A stretch of 64,000 bases of DNA from Macrotis lagotis (GCF_037893015.1 NC_133662.1:207029778-207093777); one strand, 5' to 3'. Shown: positions 11,900 through 25,180, counted from the stretch's first letter. Numbers and translations: made by a program. Notes: generated by a model from the letters alone, not told the origin.

Positions 11900-13590
11900 T
11901 TTGAATTCTTTTTCTAAAATGCTTTGTCAAGAATTGAACATATTTCTCTTGACTTACTGTGTCAGTGTAGATTAACTTGGAAGTTTGCATTAGTGTCCCA
12001 GATTTCCCATATCCCTTTTAGCATTGATCATTGTCCTTTCTGGTCATATTGGCCAGTCTGAGAGCTGTGAGGTTGTACCTCAGAGATGCTTTTAATGTAC
12101 ATTTCTCAAATAAAATAGTGATTTAGAGCAATTTTTCATAAAACTATGGATCACGTTGATTTCCTCATCTGTAAATTGCATTTGCATATCTTTTGACCAT
12201 ATGTCAGTTGGGGAATGGCTTGTTTTCTTTAAAATTTGATTCAGTTCTCTGTAAAGTTTAGAAATAACTCCTTTGTCAGAAATACAAGTTGTAAAAATTG
12301 TTACCCAATTTACTACATTTATTTGATCTTGGTTACAGTGGTTTTATCTGTGCAAAATCTTTTTAATTTAATGTAATCAAAATTATCTAGTTTGTTTTTA
12401 ATGATCTTCTCTGTCTCTTCCTTGGTCATGAACTGCTTCCATTTCCATAGAACTTACAGGCATATTACACCTTGACCTTCTTGTAATATTGTTTTTTATC
12501 TCTAAATCCTGTATACATTTCGATGTTATCTTGGTATAGGGTGTGAAGTGTTTATCTGATCCAGGTTTCAGTCACACTAACTTCCAATTTTCCCAACAGT
12601 TGTTATGGAAGACAGAGTTTTTATCCCAATACCTGGACTCTTTGGGTTTATCAAACAGCAGATTACTATCATCATTTCCTTCTAATACACTTAGTCTATT
12701 CTACTGATCCACCACTCAGTTTCTTAGCCAATACCAGACAGTTTTGATGACTGATGCTTTATAATATAATTTAATATCTGGTAAGGCTAAACCAACTTCT
12801 TTTGGACTTTTTTTCACTGAATACCTGGAAATTTTTGACTTTTTAATTACTCTATATGAATTTGTTTACTACTTTTTCTAACTCATTAAAGTAATTTTTT
12901 GTAATTTTGATTGGTAGGGCACTAAAAATGTAGTTTAGTTTTGGTAGAATTCTCATTTTTATTATAATTGCTCAACTTATCTATGAGCAGTTTATGTTTG
13001 GCCAGTTATTTAAATCTGATTTTTTGTGTGTGAGAAGTGTTTTGTAATTGTTTTCAAAAAGTTTTTGAGTCTGCCTTGGCAGGTAGACTCTCAGGTACTT
13101 TAAATTGTCTGAGGTTACCTTAAATGGAATTTCTCTTTCTAGCTCTTTCTGCTGTATCTTGATTGTCATATATTGAAATGTTTGTTTGGTTGTTTTTTTT
13201 GCAAGGCAGTGGGGTTAAGTGGCTTGCCCAAGGCCACACAGCTGGGTAATTATTAAATGAATGAGACCATATCTGAACTCAGGTACTCCTGACTCCAGGG
13301 TCGGTGCTCTATGCACTGTGCCAACTAGGTACCCCATATATAGAAATGCTGAGGATTTATGAGGTTTATTTTATATCCTGTGACTTTGCTTAAGTTCATA
13401 ATTATTTCAACTAGCTTTTTAGGTGCTTTTTGGGGATTTTCTAGGTATACAATCGTGTCATCTGCAAAGAGTGAGAGTTTTGTATCTTCCTTCCCAATTC
13501 TAATTCCTCCAGGACTTAGAGCAGTGTCTGTCTTCTCTCTACCATCTTCCCTGGAAGTGTTTTGTTACTTTTTGATAGCTCTAAAAATAA
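11900..13590 (-). mobile_element. L1 LINE, ORF2 C-terminal half
   Basis: Antisense ORF2: CTGAGAGCTGTGAGGTTGTA at about 12058 (C-terminal region), ATCTTGGTTACAGTGGTTTTATCTGTGCAAAA near 12330, the linker region, and antisense of the FADD-containing segment at about 13440-13475 (GTGTCATCTGCAAAGAGTGA). It has no 3' UTR that I can see. Interrupted by a SINE at 13181-13334. Many stops in every frame. Confidence 0.85.
13181..13334 (-). mobile_element. tRNA-derived marsupial SINE
   Basis: Reverse copy: poly-T, GCAAGGCAGTGGGGTTAAGT, GCCCAAGGCCACACAGCTGG, CTGACTCCAGGGTCGGTGCT. Flanked by a 14-bp duplication with one mismatch, CATATAT(T/A)GAAATG, at 13167-13180 and 13335-13348. Inserted into L1 ORF2. 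Confidence 0.95.
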
Positions 13591-14436
13591 AATTTTGGCA
13601 TTCTGATTGATATGACATTAACCAACTAAATTAATTTAGGAAGAATTGTCATTTTTATCATATTGATTCTGCCTACTTATGAACATTTGGTTTTTTTCAG
13701 TTGTTTAGATCTATCTTTTTTTTGAATTTCTCTTTCTGTCTCTTTCTGGAAATATACCCATCTATATTATCAGTATTACTATATAATACCAATAAAGCCC
13801 AGCAGCACGAGAAAGAAAGATAAATGATTATAAGCAATTTGAACTAGATCAGAGTACAACTGCCAGGAGAAACCCTGGAAGTATATGAATACAATTAAAA
13901 ATAGCTTTCATGGAAATAAAATAGGGAATATATAGAAATGCTAATGATTTGAATGATTTATTTCCTGCAACTTTGGTAAAGTTATTAATTGCTTTAGGTG
14001 GTATCCATTATCTGCAGAGTAAAAGTTTTGTTTCTTTATTTCATATTCTAATTCCTTCAATTTTTTTCTCCTTTATTGGTAATTTTAATATTTCTATTAC
14101 AATATTGGATAATAGATGGTTATTGTTGTTTCAAACATGATTATATTGAAAAGACTGGTAGTTTATCCTCCTTAAAAGCTGATGCTTGATGGTGGTTTTA
14201 GATAGATACAACTTGGTATTTTAGGAAAAGTTCCTTTTGTTCTTTCACATTTTTAATAGAAACGGGTACTGAATTTTTTACACCTTTTTTTGTATCTATT
14301 GAGATTTTCATATGATATATATTACTTTTCTTGTAGATATAGTTCATCATTCTTAGTCAGAAATTAAATTTTAATTTGTCTTTTTTACAACATTTTTGGA
14401 ATTCAATTTTTTTACATTATAATAACAGAAAACAAA

Positions 14437-14583
14437 GGGGTCTCCAGATGGTGTGGTGGATAAAGCACTGACCCAGAAGTCAGCAGTACCTGAGCTCAAA
14501 TATGGCCTCAGACACTTAATAATTACCCAGTTGAGTGATCTTGGTCATTTAACCCAATTGTCTTGAAAAAAACAAACAAAAAA
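14437..14583 (+). mobile_element. Diverged tRNA-derived SINE
   Basis: GGATAAAGCACTGACCCAGAAG and CCTCAGACACTTAATAATTA identify the family. The head and 3' end are altered. More diverged than the copies with clean duplications. Confidence 0.8.
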
Positions 14584-14689
14584 AGAAAATGATGCAATTA
14601 ATATGTCTGCCTTTCTGCAATTTATTTTGAGATTTTTATGCCCAACAACAAAACAAGGTGCATTTTTGTGTAGACATCATGTATAACTG

Positions 14690-14715
14690 AAATATATATA
14701 TATATATATATATAT
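14690..14715. repeat. (TA)n microsatellite
   Basis: About 26 bases of uninterrupted alternating TA. Confidence 0.9.
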
Positions 14716-16499
14716 TTCTATCCACATTCAATTTTCTACAGTATTTCTATATTTTCTAAGTTTTCTAAATTTCTATTCACATCCTTAACTTCTTTCTTGC
14801 TTATGTTTTAATGAGATTTATCTAGTTTGATATGGGAAAGTTAAATTTATTCACTAGTGTTAAGTTTTCTATTTTCTCTTGCAATTCATTTATGTCCCTA
14901 AATATTTGAATAATATAAATTTGATACATATATGTTTAGTATTGATAGTGCTTCATTATCTTTGGTACTTCTTAGAAATATGCAATTTGCGTCCTTGTCT
15001 CTTTTAACTAGATCTATTTTTATTTTTACTTTGTCCAAGATCTGTATTTCTTCCTTGATTATTGTTTAGTTCTGCTAAGGATAAAATATTCTGCACCAAC
15101 ATATTTTTTTTCTCTCTACTTCAAATATATTTCTTGTAGCAATGAGTGTCAGAATCTGTTTTTTGTTTTTAAATCCACTCTACTATGCTTTTCCATACCA
15201 TGGAAATAAAAAAGTCTTCAATGCAGTTATGATCTCTAATTATGACTTCCTCCATCCTATTTCTCCCTATTTAAATTTTTCTCTTTCCTTTCACCTTGCC
15301 CCTTCTTCCCAGTGTTTTGCTTCTAACCTTTCTTCTTTTGCCCTCCCCTTACTTTTCTTATTCCCCTCTTTTCCTGTTTCTCTATTAGAGAAGATAGATT
15401 TTTACACCTAACACTCTCAGAAGCATTTAATAGGAGTAAGGTTCAAACAACTCTTAACATGGTCCCTTCTTTCTCTCCAGCATATTGGATTTTTCAAGTT
15501 CATTTCCTTCTGGAAATATCATGTCCCTAGTCCTCTGATTCTTTAAGGTAGAAGATACTAAATCCTGCATAATCCTGACTATGACTCCTTGATATTTGAA
15601 TTCTTTCTCTTTGATTAATATCAGTATTTTTTCCCTGAACTGACAGTTCTGACATCTTACTATATTGTTTCTGTAAGCTTTCATTTTGAAATTTCAGGAG
15701 GTGATAAGTGAATCATCTAAAATACAATTTTAGCTTCTTAGACATCAGGGCAGTTTTTCCTTAGATAATTTCTTGAAAGCTGCTATCAATATACCTTTTA
15801 AAAAGAAGTTTCTGGAAGACAAATAATTCTGAAATCATTGCCTAGGTAGCTGTTTCTCCAATAATAAATTTCAAATTTTCTTCTATTTTTCACACTCTTT
15901 CTGTTTTGTTTGAGTCTTGATGTCTCAGAGTCATTAACTTCCACTTGCACAATATTAATGTTTAAGGAGATTATTTTCCTTTTAATAAATTTTTCTACCT
16001 TTTTCATTTTTCAGTTATACTTTTTATAGAGTTGTTTTTAATTTGTGACTTTTTTGTACATCTTTCTTTCCAAAATTTTGCTTCCTTTATCTAACTATTG
16101 AATGTTATTTTTAATTATGCTCTTCCTTAATTCCCATTTCTTTCTCAATTTTCTTCTATCTCCTATATTTGATTTGAAAAATTCTTTTTGAATTGCTTTT
16201 TGAACTGTTGCAGGGGAATATTTTGTGTCTGAGATTATTTATACATTTATTATTTTTATAAATTTATACATTATTTATACATATTTACATACTTATATAT
16301 GTATGGATGGAGCTTCATGTTTAGAAATTTTTTCATCTGGTTATTGTTATTCTCTTTTAAGTTTATGTTTTGATCTTCCTTGATACCATAGTAACTTTCC
16401 ATGATCAGCACTTTTTTATTTATTCATTCTATTATTTATTTGTTTGATCATTCAATCATCTAACCATCCATCTATTCATCTATTTATCCATCTTTTTTT

Positions 16500-16557
16500 G
16501 TTTCTCTTTCTTTCTTTCTTCCTTTTCCTTTCTCTTTCTTTCTTTCTTTCTTTTTTC

Positions 16558-16604
<47 letters not shown>

Positions 16605-16608
16605 TTTT
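16500..16608. repeat. (TTTC)n microsatellite
   Basis: Imperfect then perfect TTTC units on the plus strand, about 100 bases. The Lys/Glu-rich minus-strand open frame over it is an artefact of the repeat. Confidence 0.95.
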
Positions 16609-17108
16609 TACTGATTTTCCTATTTCATGACACTGAAAGTTGAACTCTGCTTCTGGGGCACCAGAGACACTTTTCCATTTTTCTTTAACCAAGATCAGGG
16701 ACCTGGTTATTTTTCCAGTGCCTCAGTGACTGATGGTTTATCTGTTAAGGTGGGGCCTCTGCAGCTTGAAAGGGCCAACTAGCCTAGTTACACTTCTTCC
16801 ACACCTCCCAGACCTAATCACTGGAGTGCTGCACAAATGCTTGAAACATCAGAGTTTTACAGCTCTGCTGACTTCTCAACTGGACCATGGGACCACTTTT
16901 GCTCATCTGTACTGGGAATAGGGTTCTTTTCTTGACATTCCCAGACACTGCCTAGATTGGGTTTTGTGCTTCTCTTAGCCAGATAAGACAGACTTTTTCC
17001 CACAATCCTAATAAGCTAGACAATTGCTAGACAATTTAGCTAGACAATTGCTTCATTTATTCCTTTGTGAATTCTAATGCTCCAGAATTCATTTTAAGAC
17101 TTGAGGGA

Positions 17109-17240
17109 TAAAGCACTGGCCTTGGAGTCAGGAGTACCTGGGTGCAAATCAGGTCTCAGACACTTAATAATTACCTAGCTGTGTGGCCTTGGGCAAGCCA
17201 CTTAACCCCATTTGCTTTGCAAAAAAAAAAACCTAAAAAA
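17109..17240 (+). mobile_element. 5'-truncated tRNA-derived SINE
   Basis: Begins directly at TAAAGCACTGGCCTTGGAGT, lacking the usual head of roughly 20 bases, and ends CCTAAAAAA. A perfect 12-bp duplication AGACTTGAGGGA at 17097-17108 and 17241-17252 shows that the truncation occurred at insertion and not by later loss. Confidence 0.95.
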
Positions 17241-17252
17241 AGACTTGAGGGA

Positions 17253-17430
17253 AATTAGAGAGCAATAAGACAATTTCCTGCTTTTTTCTCCATCTTAGCT
17301 TAACTTCTATTACTATGATTTTTTTTGAACATAAGTCAATATATTCCAGTGGTTTCAGTGCTTTCTCTATTTATTACCAGTTTACAGCAAATATAAGTGT
17401 TACATTAAAAAAATTTCCAATAGTCACAAT

Positions 17431-17475
<45 letters not shown>

Positions 17476-17619
17476 AGAGAATCAGAGAGCCAGAGCCAGA
17501 GACAGTGAGACAGAGAGAGTTCCTTTCAATAATGGGAATTAAATAGTCCCACTTGAGCAGAGAAAATCCTGTGAAATATTATTATGCCCTCTAAAAAAAG
17601 GAAGACCAATTAATAAATG
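17253..17619. other. Unassigned interval with (GA)n microsatellite
   Basis: A (GA)n run lies at about 17433-17474 with GA-rich degenerate sequence to 17520. The rest is AT-rich without recognised features. Confidence 0.6.
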
Positions 17620-18010
17620 AAGTGGGCAATCAGCATTTTCTAAGTCCCTACTTGGCATTGCATTTAGTTCCTTTAAGATTGTGGATACAAAAGGAGATAG
17701 AAAAAAAAATAATCCATAGTCTCAAAGGAGTTGAGGGAACCACAAACAAAAAAATATATGCAAACAAGATGTATACACAATCAAATGAATGAAATTAAGA
17801 GAAAAGAAACACTAACATTAATTTAAATCAGGAAAAGCTTCTTATAAGTGGGACTTTAGCTGACACTACAAGAAAATTAGGAAGGAGGAAGATATAAGGA
17901 GGAAGACAATTCCTGACATTGGAGGTATCCAGTGAAAATGCTCAAAACTTGGAAATGGAGTACCATGAGTGAGACAGTTTATTTCTGATATGATCCAATG
18001 TTGTCCCAAA
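17620..18010 (+). mobile_element. Long old interspersed repeat, copy 1 (family unassigned)
   Basis: Layout: a CORE-like start (TTTTCTAAGTCCCTACTTGGC), GTGGATACAAAAGGAGATAG, CTCAAAGGAGTTGAGGGA, then AAAGCTTCTTATAAGTGGGACTTTAGCTG across 17834-17870. The same architecture recurs at 19590-20290. I recognise it as a common marsupial repeat but cannot name the family. Confidence 0.5.
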
Positions 18011-19589
18011 TGATTAAAAAATTAGTCTTTTAATGTGATCCCAAATTGTAAGAAAAAAAGAGCAATCTCTGAGTAGTATATGAACTAAAATGGGAATATT
18101 CAATCTGTACTTATTGAAATAATTATTTTTTGCTACCAAGATGAAAATTCAGTGATCAGGTGAATCATCAAATTGGAACCAGTGCTTTTCTTAGCTTCAC
18201 AGTTTTTGTGGAGACTGATCCAGATTTTTTAAAAGCCTAAAAGCATCTGCTGAATTCAGGGGTGCCCCAGTTAGACAAACATTAAGCATATGGGTTTGGC
18301 CTAATATAGATAGATCACTGTTACCTAAGAAAATAATTCAAATTAACTTATTTTAGTAGAAGGGTCTCTTATTTGTTAATAAAACTTTCTTATAACCTAG
18401 GTGGAAAATGCAGTCTTATCTTTTCTACCTTCAATATTGTTTTTCATCCATGGAATTCAGAAACAATTAAAGAATAGCCATTGTAAATATAGTTTAACAT
18501 TTTCCCCAAAACCATGTGAATCTCCTCGTGTAATAGTTTGTGTTCTATTGTTTACATGTGGGTAGGGGACTCACAATAGTTTAATTAATAAGCATGATCA
18601 CATTCTCACAAGAAAAAAGAAAAACTACTTCTATGAACATGAGAATTTCAGGAATTGAATTCTCAGTCCCTGGTAGATATGATGAGGAAATTGGTAAAGA
18701 ACACTTTATATTTTATCAAACATATCTGATATGTTGATTATCTTACTAGACAAACTCCTTCCCCCCCCCCCCGCTTTGTCTTTCATTCTTATATGGTAGT
18801 TTAGTAACAAGAACATATAATACCAAACACTGAGACATCCAAATTAAGTATGCTATTGATATGACATGACTCCAGGAATGGGGCATAGGAAACAAATTAT
18901 CTCAAGAGGGATGCATCTGTCCAATTCAGAAATGCAGCAGGTCTAAATTTCTATGTCAATCTGAGTGGGATTAGAAATATCACTAGCCTCTTCACTGCCC
19001 TCTGGAATGAGATAAAGAGATTTAGAAATAGATGGATATATTATAGTTATGATAAAAATAATTAAATTATTTCTTTGTTGGAAGATATGGCTTGCTGTGT
19101 AAGAGACTGGGGAAGGATATATTTGAATATTTAAAAAACATAATTTGAAATAAAAAATATAACTGTAATGATAATGATGAACAACTTTCAACCACATTTA
19201 TAATCTGAGATCAAAACTATTATATGTACACTATGAAAAGCAAATGGGAAAATTTTTAAAAAGATGCATTTTCTCTAATATCACTATCTTTGTAGATTTT
19301 AAAAGATTTTTGCTCAGGTGAAACCAATGATGATTAATATGTTAAATGCAATACTACCATTAGAGGATCAATACCTAAAAAGAAGATTCAAAGAAAAATT
19401 AGGAAAATATATAAGCTGATGCAGAGTTAAATAGAAGAACCTGGAAGACCATGCAGGCAACTACTACAATAATGCAAATTGTAAGAACTCTAAAATAAAA
19501 TTAAATACCTGATAAATATTGTAAATTAGTCAATAAATATTTTAAAGTAATATCAGCAAGGTGGTGTGATGTGGACAGGGAATAAAAAT
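18011..19589. other. AT-rich interval without recognised genes
   Basis: A C10-type homopolymer lies at about 18761-18773. About 19405-19480 (GATGCAGAGTTAAATAGAAG) resembles a retroposon 3' end but is too short to assign. The minus-strand open frame at 18943-19197 has no recognisable domain. Confidence 0.45.
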
Positions 19590-20290
19590 GTCAAAAGCAG
19601 ATCCTACTTTAAATGTATTCACAGTCTAAAGAGAGAGACAAAATGTGCAAAGAAATTGCAAGCATTCATGTATATGCATGTGTGAAATTGGTATGAAATT
19701 GGAAATAATAAAGTAAAAGCATTTTACTTAAATCTGGCTCACACACTTGACATTTACTAGCTTTTTGACCCTGGGCAAGTCCCTTCACCCCAATTTCCTA
19801 ACAAAAAATATCCAACCTCAAAAATAAAGCAAAAAAGAAATTCTAGGAAGGAAAATAAATCTAAAGGGTTAAAAGGAACACAGAACTTAAGTAACAATAG
19901 AGATCATTTAAAAGATATTTTTTTAAAAGGATCAAAGAAATCTTGGTTTAATAGAAAGGTAGAACTTTAGCTGGAATTTGAAGGAACCTAAGGAAGCCAG
20001 TTGGCAGCGATGAAGGGAGAATTTTAGGTATAGGTGATGGTGAATGAATCTGGATTTAGAAAATCTCATTTATAGAACAGAAGAGCACACTGCCCACTTT
20101 ATCACATATTACTTCGGGCTAAGGTGGGAAGAGAAGGTGTAAGAAAACTATAAAGGCAAGAATAGGTTAACACAAACTTTTAACATCAAATTGAAAATTT
20201 TATATTTAATTTTGCAGGTGATATATTGCTACTGGAGATTAAAGAGAATTTGTTTAATGAGGTTTGGCATGGTCAGAATATGATTTAAGA
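19590..20290 (+). mobile_element. Long old interspersed repeat, copy 2 (family unassigned)
   Basis: Same family and orientation as 17620-18010: GTATTCACAGTCTAAAGAGA, then GAACTTTAGCTGGAATTTGA, GGAAGCCAGTTGGCAGCGAT, GTGTAAGAAAACTATAAAGG and TTTGGCATGGTCAGAATATG. A short CORE-SINE-like insert (ACACTTGACATTTACTAGCT, TGACCCTGGGCAAGTCCCTT) lies at about 19729-19803. Confidence 0.5.
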
Positions 20291-20310
20291 AGAAAATTTA
20301 GGAGACTTGT

Positions 20311-22390
20311 GGGGTAGAGCCAAAATGATAAAGTGAATCTGGAATGCTCCAAGAGCTTTAACCTACAGGACACTAAATGAAGGTGATGAACAGACATTAA
20401 AGCTAAAGATTCCATCAAAAAAAGACAATATTGAAAGAAGTTTTCAACTGTTGGAATCATGGAAGATCTTTAGTGTAGCTCTGATTCTTTGTGGGGAAAG
20501 GAAAATAAAGTCCAGCTAGGTGAGAGAGCAGAAAAGTCAAAGGAGATTTTTAACTACAATGCAGTCTGTCTCCCAACAGCTTGACAAAAACATAGGTCCT
20601 GGCAGCAAGATAGCAAGTCAGGAGGGAGGAGCCCAACCCCACAAATCTAAACTCTGGAAACACTGTAGCAAAAGATAGGGCTGAATTGGGAGCAAATCAT
20701 TACTTAGGCAGAACCTGGACAAAGGCAAGACCTAGACTGCACAGGCAACATCTTGGCCAAGGACAAGCCAGGAATCAGGTACCAAGTCCAAGATAAAACG
20801 CTTGGGTCTATATTCCCTATAACTCCACAAGCAGAGCTCAAATAATCAAGAACAAAGAAAGGTGAAAGAGTGCTCACCATAGAGAGTTACTCTGCTGATA
20901 AAGATGATAAAAATGTCATGTCGGGAAAAAGAAATCTGTGAAAAATTATCCTACAGGGAAAGTCTCAAAAGTGTTATGAATTGTACTCAAATGCAAAAGC
21001 TCTTAGAGAATCTTTAAAAGGAATTTAAAAACCAAAGAAGAGAGGAAGAAGAAAAATGGAAAAAAGAAATGAAAGTCATGTAGGAAAATTATGAAAAATT
21101 GACCAAAGAAAGCAATTCCTTAAAAAGTAAAAAATAACTAACTGGAAAAATAATGTAACTCTTCAAAAATAAAATAAAATAATAAACAAACAAACAAATG
21201 AATGAATGAATGAATGAATAAACAGATAGATAGATAGAATTAAAATAAAAAATAAAATCAATCTGCTGAAAGAGTAATGTAACTCGTTTAAAACTCAAAT
21301 CAACCAACTGGAATGGAAATGTTAACTCTGCAAAGAGCAAAATTAACCAACTGGAAAAGGAAACAGAAATGCTAACTGAAGAAAATAAAATCCTAAAAAT
21401 TAAAATTGGAAAAAATAGAAACAAATGAATCTATGAGACTACAAGATTTCATCACAGTAAAAAGCCTGGAAAAAAATTGAAGAAAATGTAAAGTACTTTT
21501 AAGAGAAAAAAATTACTTAAATACTAGATCCAGAAGTGATAATTTATGAATAACTGGACTACCAGAAAGTGTAGATAAAAAAAAGAACCTGGAAAATATC
21601 TTTCAGAGATTATCAGGGAAAACTGACCAAATCTGCTAGTGCAAGAAGATGAAATAGTTATTGAAAGAATATAAAGAACTTCTGCAGAAAGAGACCCCCA
21701 AGGATAAAAACCCCAAGACCTTTCATAGAGAAATCCCAGAATTCTCAAATAAAGGAGAAAATACTACAAGCATCAAAAAAGTAGCAACATAAATATAAAG
21801 GAAACATAATCAGACTTCCACAGAACTTATCAGCTTCAAAACTGAAGGCCTGGAGGCCCTAGAATACCCTATTTCAGAGGACAAAGGGCTTTGAATTACA
21901 ACCAAGAATTTACTATCCTGCAAAATTCAGCATATTCCATCAGACGAAAAGATGGAAGTTGAGATGAAATAGAAGACTTCCAAAATATCCTGATCAAAAG
22001 AATATTCAATCACCAAATGCATGACTCATGAGTTGCCCAAAAAGGTAAATCAAAAGGGAAAGAAAAAATAAAACAAACCAAAACAAATTTTAGTCAAGAA
22101 TATTAAATCATATACAACCGATAAGGGAAGATACAATACTTGTAAGTCTTAAGAACTATATTTCTCTTAGAATAATTAAATAGTTGAATAAATAGTTGAA
22201 GAGACTGGATTAAGAGGATACTGGTATGATTGGGTCTTGTCTCTCCACAAAAGAGGACCAAGATGGCATCACTAAGTTTGAGGCAAATAACCTAGATTTA
22301 AAGTTGGAGTGTTTACACTAAACTTACATATGTGTCTGTTTACTTTGACCTATTTTAATTCTGTCTTGTTCACTCAGTTTAGCACCTTTT
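20311..22390 (+). mobile_element. L1-type 5' half (5' UTR, ORF1, spacer)
   Basis: Starts GGGGTAGAGCCAAAATGATA, the L1 5' end signature. A 5' UTR of about 600 bases is followed by ORF1: coiled-coil part at about 20960-21420 with repeated AACCAACTGGAA-type units, then the RNA-binding part to about 21950 (AACTGGACTACCAGAAAG is the GLPE-like motif). A microsatellite (AAAC/AATG/GATA units, about 21180-21237) has expanded inside the coiled-coil region. Spacer follows to about 22390. Whether it was L1 or half-L1 cannot be told because its 3' part is missing. Decayed. Confidence 0.7.
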
Positions 22391-25180
22391 AAATTGATAC
22401 TTTATTTTTTCCAAATACATTTTGTGAAAGTTTTTCAACATTCATCTATATGCATATGTATATTTTTAAGTAGCAAAATTTCCTTCCTCCCTGCCTCCCT
22501 GCCCCCTGCTCTCCTCAGCAGCAGTCAGGTGAATGTTGTATATACACACTTGTATTAAATATTCTAAGAGATTAGTCATTTTTGTTACGAGGAATTAGAA
22601 TTAATTAGAATTAAGGGGAAGAGGCCCATAAGAGAAAATTTTAAAATGTGAATGTACTGTTCATCAGATTCCAAAGGGTGTTTCTTTTTAAATTTTACTT
22701 TCCTTCTTCTAGGTAGGGAGAACATTGTCCACAATCAACCTAATAGGGTTGTCCTTCCTAAACTATTGAAAGGAGTTGCATCCATCAAAGTTAATCAACT
22801 CACAATGTTCTTAGTAATTTATAGAATGCTCTCGGTTGGTTTTGCTCCTTTCATTCACATTAGATCTTGTAATTTATTCCATGCTTTTCTAGGGTCCAAC
22901 CATTTATAATTTCTTATGAAACAATAGTATTCTAGAATATTCATATATCATAACTTGTTTTACCATTTCCCAATTTCCAACTCTTTGACAATACAAAAAA
23001 AAAATGCTATGATTATTTGGGAACATGGGGGATTTTTCCCATTCTTAATGATTTCTTCTGAATATAAACCTAGAATTGGAGTTGCTAGGTCAAAGGGTAT
23101 GATCAGTTTTTTGCTCTTTGCTCTGAAAAATGGTTGAATCATTTCACAATTCCACCAGTAATGCATCAATATCCCAATCCTCCCACAACTTCTTCAATTA
23201 TGTTAATTTTTGTCATCTTATCCAATCTGATAGATGCAAGGTGATGTGTCATAGTTGTTTTAATTTACATTTCTCTAATCAATAATAATTTGGTGCATTT
23301 TATATGATTATATATGACTTTTATTTCTTCATTTCAAAACTGTCTATTCATATATTTTGATTATTTATCAATTGGGGAATGATCTATAACTTCATAAATT
23401 TGATGCAATTATATATTTTAGAAATGGAACTTTTATCAGAACTCCTAGGTCTGAAGATTACTTTCCAGCTCTCTGTTTTCCTTCTAAGTTTGGTAATATT
23501 GATTTTTTTAATGCAATATTTTTAAAATTTTAATATAGTCCAATCATTTTGCAATTTCTAATACACTATTTCTTTCTTGGTCATAAATTTGACCCCTTCC
23601 TATGTATCTGATAGACAATAATATTTCCTGTTCAAATGGTGTCTCATTTTGTCTAAATCCTGTGCCTATTTTGATCTTATTTTGGTGTAGGACATGAGAT
23701 GGGCCTCTATACCTAGTTTTCACCACACTATTTTCCAGTTTTTCCAATGATGTTTGTTCATTTCTGAGTTCTTATCCCAGAAGCTAATGTCGTTTTTACT
23801 GTTTCTTTGTACCTATCCTAAATCACTGATCCATTACTCTATTTTTTAACCAGAACCAGAAAGTTTTGATGTCTGCCACTTTATACTAGAATTTTAGATC
23901 TGATAGAGTTAGACCATCTTCCTTTACATGTTTTTTTTTCAACAGTTCCCTGGATATTCCTAAACTTTTGTTTCAGATGAATTTTGTTTCTATTCTTATT
24001 AGCTCAGTAAAATAATTATTTGGTAGTTTGACTGATATAGCACTGAATAAGTAATTTAATTTGGTAGAATTATCATTTTTGTAATATTAGTTCTACCTAA
24101 AAATGAGCAATTGACATTTTTCCAGTAGTTTGGATCTGGCTTTATTTGGGTAAGAAGTGCTTTGTAACTCTGTTCCTAATAGTTTCTAGTAGATTTACAA
24201 GTATTTGATGCTATCTACAGTTACTTTAACTGGAATTTCTCTTTCTATCTCTTGTTCTAAGGCTTTGTGGTTCATATATAGAAATGCTGCTGATTTATAT
24301 GTTTATTTTATGTCCTGCTATTTTGCTGAATTTGTTAATTTTTACAAGCAGTTATTAGACGATTTTTCTCAGCTTCTCTAAGTTGACCATCATATCATCT
24401 GCAAAGAGTGAAAGCTTTGCTTCCTTATTACCAATTATGATTTCATCAATTTCTTTTTCTTATCTTATATTAAAGCTAACATTTCTAACATGATTTTGAA
24501 TAGTAATGGTGGCAATAGACGTCCTTGTTTCACCCCTTATCTTATTGGAAATACTCCTAGTGTATTCCCCATTGCATATAATATTTATTGATGGTTTTAG
24601 ATAGATACTGCTTATTATTTTAAGGAAAAATGCATTTATTTATTTACTTTCTGGTGTTTTTAATAGGAATGGATACTTTATTTTAATAGATACATTTTCA
24701 TCATTCATTGAAACAATCATATGTTTTCCATTGGTTTTGCTATTGATAGGTTCAAATATGTTCTATGTTTTCCTAATATTGAACCATCCCTGCCTACATG
24801 GTATAATTCTAAATTAATATGGTATATTATCTTAGTAATAACTTGCTCTAATCTCCTTGTAAAATTTTATTTAAGATTTTTGCATCAGTGTTCTTTAAGG
24901 ACATTGGTTTATAATTTTCTTTGTCTGTTTTGGTTCTTCCTGGTTTAGGTATCAGCACCATATTTGTATCATAAAAGGAATTTGGCAGAACTTCTATTTT
25001 TTAAATAATTTATGTGCAATAGGAATTAATTGCTCCTTAAATGTTTGGTAGAATTCATTTGCAAATCCATCTAAGCTATTTTAGCCTTTTCAAATTTATT
25101 GACATAGTTAAATTAAAGTGCAAAACTTTTAAATTTAATATAGGCAAAATCATTCATTTTGTAATTTCTAATGTATTCTA
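22391..25180 (-). mobile_element. L1 LINE, 3' UTR and ORF2 (RT to C-terminus)
   Basis: Antisense 3' UTR at 22391-22650, then ORF2: TAGAATTGGAGTTGCTAGGTCAAAGGG at 23070, AATTCCACCAGTAATGCATC, TCAATTGGGGAATGATC at 23368, the linker, and antisense RT with CATCATATCATCTGCAAAGA at about 24388 (the FADD region). Truncated in the RT domain near 25080. A further short antisense L1 scrap occupies about 25110-25180. No frame is open. Confidence 0.85.

Larger units (their letters stand above)
13595..16990 (-). mobile_element. Old L1 LINE with RT, endonuclease, ORF1 and 5' UTR remnants
   Basis: Segments 13595-13790 and 13935-14430 repeat the same ORF2 regions already present at 12890-13010 and 13340-13590, so this is a second L1. 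Next come an endonuclease-linked segment (TTATTTTGAGATTTTTATGC at about 14622), the ORF2 start, an ORF1 stretch at about 15480-16100 (antisense of the RNA-binding and coiled-coil parts), and a GC-richer 5' UTR at about 16640-16990. Strongly decayed, with a SINE at 14437-14583 and a pyrimidine microsatellite at 16500-16608. The piece at 13790-13935 is unassigned. Confidence 0.7.

Noticed and set aside
16480-16692. Lys/Glu-rich protein on the minus strand
   Set aside because: Translation of a (TTTC)n microsatellite.
21089-21424. Hydrophobic Phe/Leu/Ser-rich open frames on strands opposite L1 ORF1, including this one, 25686-25994, 15142-15411, 26932-27207 and 49149-49520
   Set aside because: They are shadows of A-rich or purine-rich L1 sequence read on the other strand. 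No family resemblance or start context.
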